This document shows, piece by piece, positions 20,199 to 24,145 of a stretch of 24,145 bases of DNA. This DNA is from DRVV01 sp038868255 (GTDB lineage Archaea; Thermoproteota; Bathyarchaeia; Bathyarchaeales; Bathycorpusculaceae), in NCBI GenBank assembly GCA_038868255.1, contig JAWCTJ010000009.1, forward strand, positions 1 to 24,145, given 5' to 3'. How positions within the stretch are numbered: position 1 is the first letter of the stretch; each line of letters opens with the position of its first letter. The position numbers and the translations under genes are program-made. The notes under the pieces are model-generated. The model had not been told where the DNA came from, made no database searches, and worked only from the letters and a program-made list of their open reading frames with translations.

Positions 20199-22301
20199 TT
20201 ATGTTATGAATTGATTAATCCTTTCAAGGATTTTCTCTATTCGCACATGAACCTTCATTTCATTTCGCCATTCTTCAGGAAGTTTACGTTTGAATCTTCC
20301 GGCTGCGCGTTTATCCATTATGATTATTATTCCTTTATCCTCGGGGCTGCGTAGGAGTCTTCCTGCAGACTGTGCCAAGGCGTTTAGGCATGGCATATTG
20401 TTCGCGTATTCCATGGCTTTAATCCCGAATTTTTCCCTGAAATACCTGTATAGAGCTTTTTGTAGCTCCGTTTTCTTTGGGAAGGGTAGCCCAACGATTA
20501 CAACGGCTGAGAGTAGGCTTCTGCCATCGACTGTCATGTCTACGCCTTCGCTTATTTTTCCTCTTGCAACGCCGAAAACAACGCAGTTTCTATTCTCCTG
20601 CAGAAATTTGAGGGCATCTGAAATCTTCGTTGTTTTCTCTTCTACAAGCAGAGGGACTTCCATCCTAATTATCTGGGCTATTTCCCGCATTATATCATAT
20701 GAAGGGAAGTATACTGCAACTCTTCCGCCTACTGTTTGAATTATTTGGCTAAGGTGGGATGCTATACGCTTCCATTGCAGCTCGCTGCGTCTCTCAAACT
20801 TTGTCGTTACAGCCCCATCTACAAGTATAAGCCTATTCTCACGTGGGAAGGGGTTGGGAAGTTCTAGGCTTTGGCAGCGGCTGCGGTCTAGACCTAGAAC
20901 ATCTACATAATAATCCATGTTCCAAAGCGTGCCTGACATGAGTATGGTGGAGCGGAGCTCATTGATTATGCCTGACGCCAATGATGGGTCGAGGCATCTG
21001 ATGCCGAGACGCACAATTTTTCTCCGGTCTCTGTCCACTTCAACCCTAACATACCTCACATAGCTTGAATCTCCTAAGCCTACCCAGTCGATGAGGAAGT
21101 CAACGCAGCGTGAGAGGTAGGATATTGGGGTTTTTCCCATCTCACTCCTTTTTGCACGGACTTGCTCGCCCCTATATGCTAGTTCATGAAGCACTTCAAC
21201 CAGCGCTTCATTGCTGACTTGGAGCTTTCTGGCTAAAGCCTCCGTCAAGGTATTTCCATCAAATATGTGCTCCACATCCGCCCCGTAGTTTCTGTAAGCT
21301 TTTTTCCCAAAGTCCACTATAACCCTGTATAAAGCTTCTAAAAAGCCTCTATCGTCAATATCGAAGCTTCTAATCTCCCTATAGGCTCTTTTGACGGATC
21401 TTGACGAGAGCTCATCGGAAAATATGCCGCTGGCATAATAGGGTAGACTGTGAGCCTCGTCGAAGACGCAGTTAATTGTGTTCGTGTGGATTCCAGCTTT
21501 TCCCAGAATTGAGCCGCGGATGGCGTCCACCAGAATGTAATTATAATTGCCGATGATAATGTCAGCATATCGCGTTAAAATCTTCGTAACCTCGTAGGGA
21601 CATAAACCCTCGTTGCGACACAGTTCATAAGCCTCTTCAGGAAGTATAGGTCCAACATTCTTAATCCTTCTAACGAGGTTGTACGTCTGCCAGCTCGGCT
21701 TCCACCCGCTATATGTTTTCGCGTAAAATTCACATGGTCCGCCGAAAAGCCCTTCCCTCAAGCCTTTGCAGTAGTATAGGAAATCCCTATAGGATATGTC
21801 TCTAATCCTGGAATCCTCTAGGGCATGGGGGCACATTTCCTTCTTACTTTTAAAAATTGATGCAACAAAACTTGCTCCACTATGATCCTTTATATTTTTT
21901 AGTTCCCTCGAGTAAATTTCAAGTTGACTCTTCGTTCTAGTTAGGACTACAAGCCGTCCAATAGAAGGATTCTGCTTCCACGCAACAAAAAAGGCAGTTA
22001 AGACAGAAATGGATTTACCTGTACCGCATGGAGAGCATAGCAAACCAATTCTGCCATCTCGCAATGTTTCATAGGCGAATTTTATGGCTTTAAGCTGAAA
22101 AGGCCGAAAACTTGCGTATGGAAAGAACTCCTTAACCAAACCTTCAAATTTATCTTCAGCATTTGCATTATCCGTTCCTAATGCTGGTTGGGTAGATTTT
22201 CTAGCTAGAAGTGTTCCACATTTTTCACAGAAACGACTCTTCAAATACTCGTTAACGTTGTAAGCTTTCCCGCATCGACGGCAAATATAAGCTGCTTCCA
22301 T
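20199..22301 (-). CDS. XPD/Rad3-like Fe-S DNA helicase with N-terminal zinc ribbon
   Basis: This superfamily 2 helicase has about 700 residues. Numbered from TTG 22307, it opens with a zinc ribbon: CRRC at 9-12 and CEKC at 27-30. Walker A is SPCGTGKS (92-99). The insert that holds the 4Fe-4S cluster in XPD follows, with Cys159, Cys180, Cys192 and Cys230/Cys236 (in LCPYE) as candidate ligands. DEAH is at 283-286, and motif VI QSAGRLLRSPEDKG contains Gln646, Arg650 and Arg653. XPD-type enzymes unwind DNA 5' to 3' in repair. The zinc ribbon is not part of typical archaeal XPD. I prefer ATG 22301 over TTG 22307; neither has a clear ribosome-binding site. It stands alone, with no repair partner nearby. 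Confidence 0.9.
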   Translation of the reverse strand: MEAAYICRRCGKAYNVNEYLKSRFCEKCGTLLARKSTQPALGTDNANAEDKFEGLVKEFFPYASFRPFQLKAIKFAYETLRDGRIGLLCSPCGTGKSISVLTAFFVAWKQNPSIGRLVVLTRTKSQLEIYSRELKNIKDHSGASFVASIFKSKKEMCPHALEDSRIRDISYRDFLYYCKGLREGLFGGPCEFYAKTYSGWKPSWQTYNLVRRIKNVGPILPEEAYELCRNEGLCPYEVTKILTRYADIIIGNYNYILVDAIRGSILGKAGIHTNTINCVFDEAHSLPYYASGIFSDELSSRSVKRAYREIRSFDIDDRGFLEALYRVIVDFGKKAYRNYGADVEHIFDGNTLTEALARKLQVSNEALVEVLHELAYRGEQVRAKRSEMGKTPISYLSRCVDFLIDWVGLGDSSYVRYVRVEVDRDRRKIVRLGIRCLDPSLASGIINELRSTILMSGTLWNMDYYVDVLGLDRSRCQSLELPNPFPRENRLILVDGAVTTKFERRSELQWKRIASHLSQIIQTVGGRVAVYFPSYDIMREIAQIIRMEVPLLVEEKTTKISDALKFLQENRNCVVFGVARGKISEGVDMTVDGRSLLSAVVIVGLPFPKKTELQKALYRYFREKFGIKAMEYANNMPCLNALAQSAGRLLRSPEDKGIIIIMDKRAAGRFKRKLPEEWRNEMKVHVRIEKILERINQFIT

Positions 22302-22413
22302 CTTCAATACTTCGCTAGTAATTTAGTGGCTTTATGGTAAAGAAGTTTCCTTATAGGCTTTGACGATTAAATAATGTGAAAACAATAAAGCCCGGTAATA
22401 AGTTAGCAATAAA

Positions 22414-22426
22414 TATATTTAAATAT
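22414..22426 (+). promoter_or_regulatory. Strong TATA-like box of the RHH gene
   Basis: TATATTTAAATAT lies in an AT-rich patch centred about 46 nt before ATG 22466. It predicts a start near 22446 and a 20-nt leader containing GGAGG at 22454-22458. Confidence 0.55.
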
Positions 22427-22465
22427 TTCGCTTTTACAACCAATTAGTAATATGGAGGCAATAAA

Positions 22466-22618
22466 ATGGTAAAAAGAATAATGGTGACATTAGACGATGA
22501 ACAGTACGAAATCATAAAAAAACTTAAAGGATTCGGAACAAAAGACGCTGAAAAAATCCGCAACATAATAATAGCCTTCCTATCAGAGAAATCTTACCTA
22601 AAATCATTTCAGGAATAA
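22466..22618 (+). CDS. Small ribbon-helix-helix (CopG-like) DNA-binding protein
   Basis: This 50-residue ORF, translated by hand, begins MVKRIMVTLDDEQYEIIKKL, a textbook ribbon strand (RIMVTLDD) and first helix. GFGTKDAEKIRNIIIAFLSE gives the turn and second helix, and SYLKSFQE closes it. RHH proteins bind DNA as dimers through the paired strands and often act as autorepressors or antitoxins. ATG 22466 has GGAGG at 7-nt spacing and a strong TATA-like element. No toxin gene is adjacent: the next gene, 197 bp away, is convergent. A candidate terminator hairpin follows. Confidence 0.85.
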   Translation: MVKRIMVTLDDEQYEIIKKLKGFGTKDAEKIRNIIIAFLSEKSYLKSFQE

Positions 22619-22650
22619 AAACAACACCCATTATCCACGCTTCAAACAAC

Positions 22651-22675
22651 TCCCACTTCAGACTTAAAAGTGGGA
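22651..22675 (+). terminator. Hairpin downstream of the RHH gene
   Basis: TCCCACTT and AAGTGGGA form an 8-bp perfect stem around a 9-nt loop, followed by CTTTAATTT. It lies 33 bp after the RHH stop. The weak T-run makes termination plausible, not certain. A similar hairpin also occurs at ends of IS200/IS605-type elements, but no transposase is present. Confidence 0.45.
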
Positions 22676-22815
22676 CTTTAATTTGCTTTACAGTCATGCC
22701 TTGACGTATTGCTTAAGGGTCGGTACGATAAAAACTATTATTTTTAATAAAAGTTGGTCTTTTAAAGATGAGAAATGCCTTTAGACGTTACTAACAGAAA
22801 AACACGTTCACAAGG

Positions 22816-23250
22816 TTATTTGAGGCCTATGAGCAAAATTGGAAAGTTCAGTATATCCTTGAAGATTGCCACGTCTCTTTTTACGTTTTGAAACTTTGGT
22901 TCATGCGAAGTCGAAGTTATGTAGACTAATACGCTAAGGTGTCCATTTTTATGCGCAAGAATTGCCCTCAAAAAATCTCTGTGAACGGCATCTATAAGGC
23001 TCAGCTCTATTGAAACAGCTACCTTATCCTTAAATGCATCCCAGGCCCAGGTTACTTCAGGAAGTATCCTTTTCTCAAGTTCCCAACCGCTATCATAAAA
23101 CTCCCTTTGAATTTCCCCATGATTCACTCTCTTGACTCTTTGCAGAACAGAATCAATCTCCCGAAACAAGCTCTTGTTTTCTAATATTTCACGGGCACCA
23201 TTATAATTAAAAAGCTGATACTCCACCACAATGAACACATCCTCGAACAA
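22816..23250 (-). CDS. Possible BglII-like restriction-endonuclease-fold protein
   Basis: The 144-residue protein has an N-terminal helical part and the core WAWDAFKDKVAVSIELSLID, then HRDFLRAILAHKNGHLSVLV. This pattern (acidic residue, strand with Val-Ala-Val-x-Ile-Glu, helix, then a strand) recalls the BglII/BstYI branch of the PD-(D/E)xK nuclease fold. Candidate catalytic residues are Asp71 or Asp75 and Glu82; the usual Lys or Gln two residues after Glu is Ser84, so activity is uncertain. It is shorter than BglII and no methyltransferase is in the window. The start is TTG 23250, just after an in-frame stop, with AGGAAG about 10 nt upstream and a TATA-like element 32 nt upstream. Confidence 0.45.
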   Translation of the reverse strand: MFEDVFIVVEYQLFNYNGAREILENKSLFREIDSVLQRVKRVNHGEIQREFYDSGWELEKRILPEVTWAWDAFKDKVAVSIELSLIDAVHRDFLRAILAHKNGHLSVLVYITSTSHEPKFQNVKRDVAIFKDILNFPILLIGLK

Positions 23251-23278
23251 CTAATAATGACTTCCTAATTTACATCCC

Positions 23279-23285
23279 TTATAAA
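23279..23285 (-). promoter_or_regulatory. TATA-like box of the nuclease-like gene
   Basis: The minus strand reads TTTATAA about 32 nt before TTG 23250. It predicts a start near 23256 and a very short leader. Confidence 0.35.
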
Positions 23286-23447
23286 CATTAACCATCGTAA
23301 GGACTACTTGCAATTGAATTGTTTCTTTTAGTGTCTCCTAATAGAAAAGTGAAGCTCTATTGAGGGCGTTCAACAATGAAAGAGGTGCCCTAATTAATCT
23401 TACCGAATAGGTTGCGTGTATAATTTTATAAAATAACAAAAATTTTT

Positions 23448-23460
23448 TATATTATTATAT
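23448..23460 (+). promoter_or_regulatory. AT-rich promoter of the HTH-AbrB gene
   Basis: TATATTATTATAT within a long A/T run (23441-23470) lies about 35 nt before ATG 23489. It predicts a start near 23475 and a short leader containing GAGGTGA. The rest of 23286-23488 shows no gene. Confidence 0.4.
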
Positions 23461-23488
23461 TTTTATATATTATGTTGAGGTGATTGAC

Positions 23489-23935
23489 ATGGGTAAGACG
23501 CATGCAGATAAAATACGCGAAGCAGTAACAGAATTGGGGCTGGCGTCTCCGAGAGAAATCATGGATTGGATAAAAAAACATTATCCGGATGACCCTGTTA
23601 ATCCCCATTCCTATAGAGCCGATATTATCGGTTGCAGCGTAAATCATAGTTCATCTCATCATTATCCCAGCATGCCCAAGTTCCTTTATTATGAGAAGAA
23701 CCTAAGAAAATACAGGCTTTACAACCCAGAAAAAGATGGTAAAGGATATGAGATATTGGAAACTTTTGAAGAAGGGATTCCCTACAGCAAGATCAGCAGC
23801 ACAGGGCAACTCTATCTACCAAGTTCCATTCAAAGAGAGCTTAATGTAAAGCCAGGAGACATAATTGTCTTTCAGAAAAATGATAGAGGAGAAATTACGC
23901 TGAAGAAGGGCAAGCTGAAGATAGAAGTTGAATAA
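23489..23935 (+). CDS. Winged-helix (DUF7669-like) plus AbrB/SpoVT DNA-binding chimera
   Basis: The 148-residue protein joins two apparent DNA-binding modules. Residues 1-85 (THADKIREAVTELGLASPRE, then PVNPHSYRADIIGCSVNHSS, ending KFLYYEKNLRKYRLYNPEKD) resemble the helical domain attached to some restriction-type proteins (DUF7669-like). Residues 100-148 (KISSTGQLYLPSSIQRELNV, then KPGDIIVFQKNDRGEITLKK) are a clear AbrB/SpoVT swapped-hairpin domain, usually dimeric. ATG 23489 has GAGGTGA about 6 nt upstream; GTG 23480 is the in-frame alternative. It is probably a regulator. The nearest divergent neighbour is the nuclease-like gene 238 bp away. Confidence 0.75.
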   Translation: MGKTHADKIREAVTELGLASPREIMDWIKKHYPDDPVNPHSYRADIIGCSVNHSSSHHYPSMPKFLYYEKNLRKYRLYNPEKDGKGYEILETFEEGIPYSKISSTGQLYLPSSIQRELNVKPGDIIVFQKNDRGEITLKKGKLKIEVE

Positions 23936-24145
23936 CTGGATGAACAGCACTCATCACTTGTTATAGCGATGTTGATGGATAGTTACGCGAGATTGCCAAA
24001 ATATGTGAGACAAGCATCCAAAAGCCTTTCTATTAATCATCGCTAACAGAAGCGTAATTCTTTTTTCTTTATTTTTTAAAAATAGTGATGTGGAATTAAC
24101 GAGTTGATTGGTATGATAGCTGTGTATTTTATGTAAGCCATTACA
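23936..24145. other. Right-edge stretch, no supported gene
   Basis: After the HTH-AbrB stop the same frame stays open for 36 codons (LDEQHSSLVIAMLMDSYARL and on to TAA 24044-24046), including an ATG at 23969 with no ribosome-binding site. This could be a read-through tail, a decayed extension or chance. A T-rich tract at 24059-24078 (TTCTTTTTTCTTTATTTTTT) could terminate the transcript. Confidence 0.4.

Noticed and set aside
22651..22675. Hairpin as the end of an IS200/IS605 element
   Set aside because: No tnpA or tnpB remnant or second end was found in the window; a terminator is the simpler reading.
1..24145. tRNA, rRNA or CRISPR features
   Set aside because: I saw no GGTTCGAATCC-type T-arm with a matching acceptor stem, no rRNA-like conserved blocks, and no regularly spaced repeats.

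Overview
This is a chromosomal segment from an archaeon. The evidence is a SecE-Spt5-L11-L1-L10-L12 cluster, archaeal/eukaryal-type ribosomal proteins (L18ae, L31e, L39e, S19e), aIF6, prefoldin alpha, an RNase P Rpr2-type subunit, a PDCD5-like protein, DtdA, an XPD-type helicase, TATA-like promoters and several leaderless-looking starts. BpsA (branched polyamine synthase) points to a thermophile. An F420-type luciferase-like oxidoreductase and a methanopterin-type metallo-beta-lactamase protein fit a TACK-type lineage such as Bathyarchaeia, but that placement is inference from gene content.

Layout. 1-3508 (minus strand) is the translation/secretion operon secE-spt5-rpl11-rpl1-rpl10-rpl12, followed by a truncated DUF523 gene at the left edge. 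3583-4392 (minus) is dtdA, divergent from a plus-strand run at 4481-7474 that reads as a polyamine module: a non-canonical carbamoyltransferase, the pyruvoyl decarboxylase SpeD, BpsA and a GNAT acetyltransferase. 7491-11829 (minus) is the conserved archaeal cluster rnp4-yhbY-rps19e-PDCD5-rpl39e-rpl31e-eif6-rpl18a-pfdA-ftsY, with very tight spacing and several overlaps.

The right half is less conserved. It holds a radical SAM/SPASM protein, a winged-helix regulator with a membrane-protein partner, a regulatory region with two palindromes and a 200-bp-spaced direct repeat, a membrane-anchored HtrA protease overlapping a metallo-beta-lactamase gene, an F420-type oxidoreductase, two small integral membrane proteins, a PH-domain membrane protein, a very basic 37-residue ORF, an XPD/Rad3-like helicase with a fused zinc ribbon, a 50-residue ribbon-helix-helix protein, a possible BglII-like nuclease, and an HTH-AbrB chimera.

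The strongest lead for something undescribed is the carbamoyltransferase at 4481-5395. It keeps the carbamoyl-phosphate motifs of ornithine carbamoyltransferase, but its amino-acid-side motifs are altered (HCLP is HDMP; the SMG loop is DME), and it lies beside polyamine genes. Other leads are L10 with no canonical start codon and no stalk tail, the regulatory DNA upstream of htrA, and the isolated nuclease-like and AbrB-chimera genes. No tRNA, rRNA, CRISPR array or complete insertion sequence was seen.
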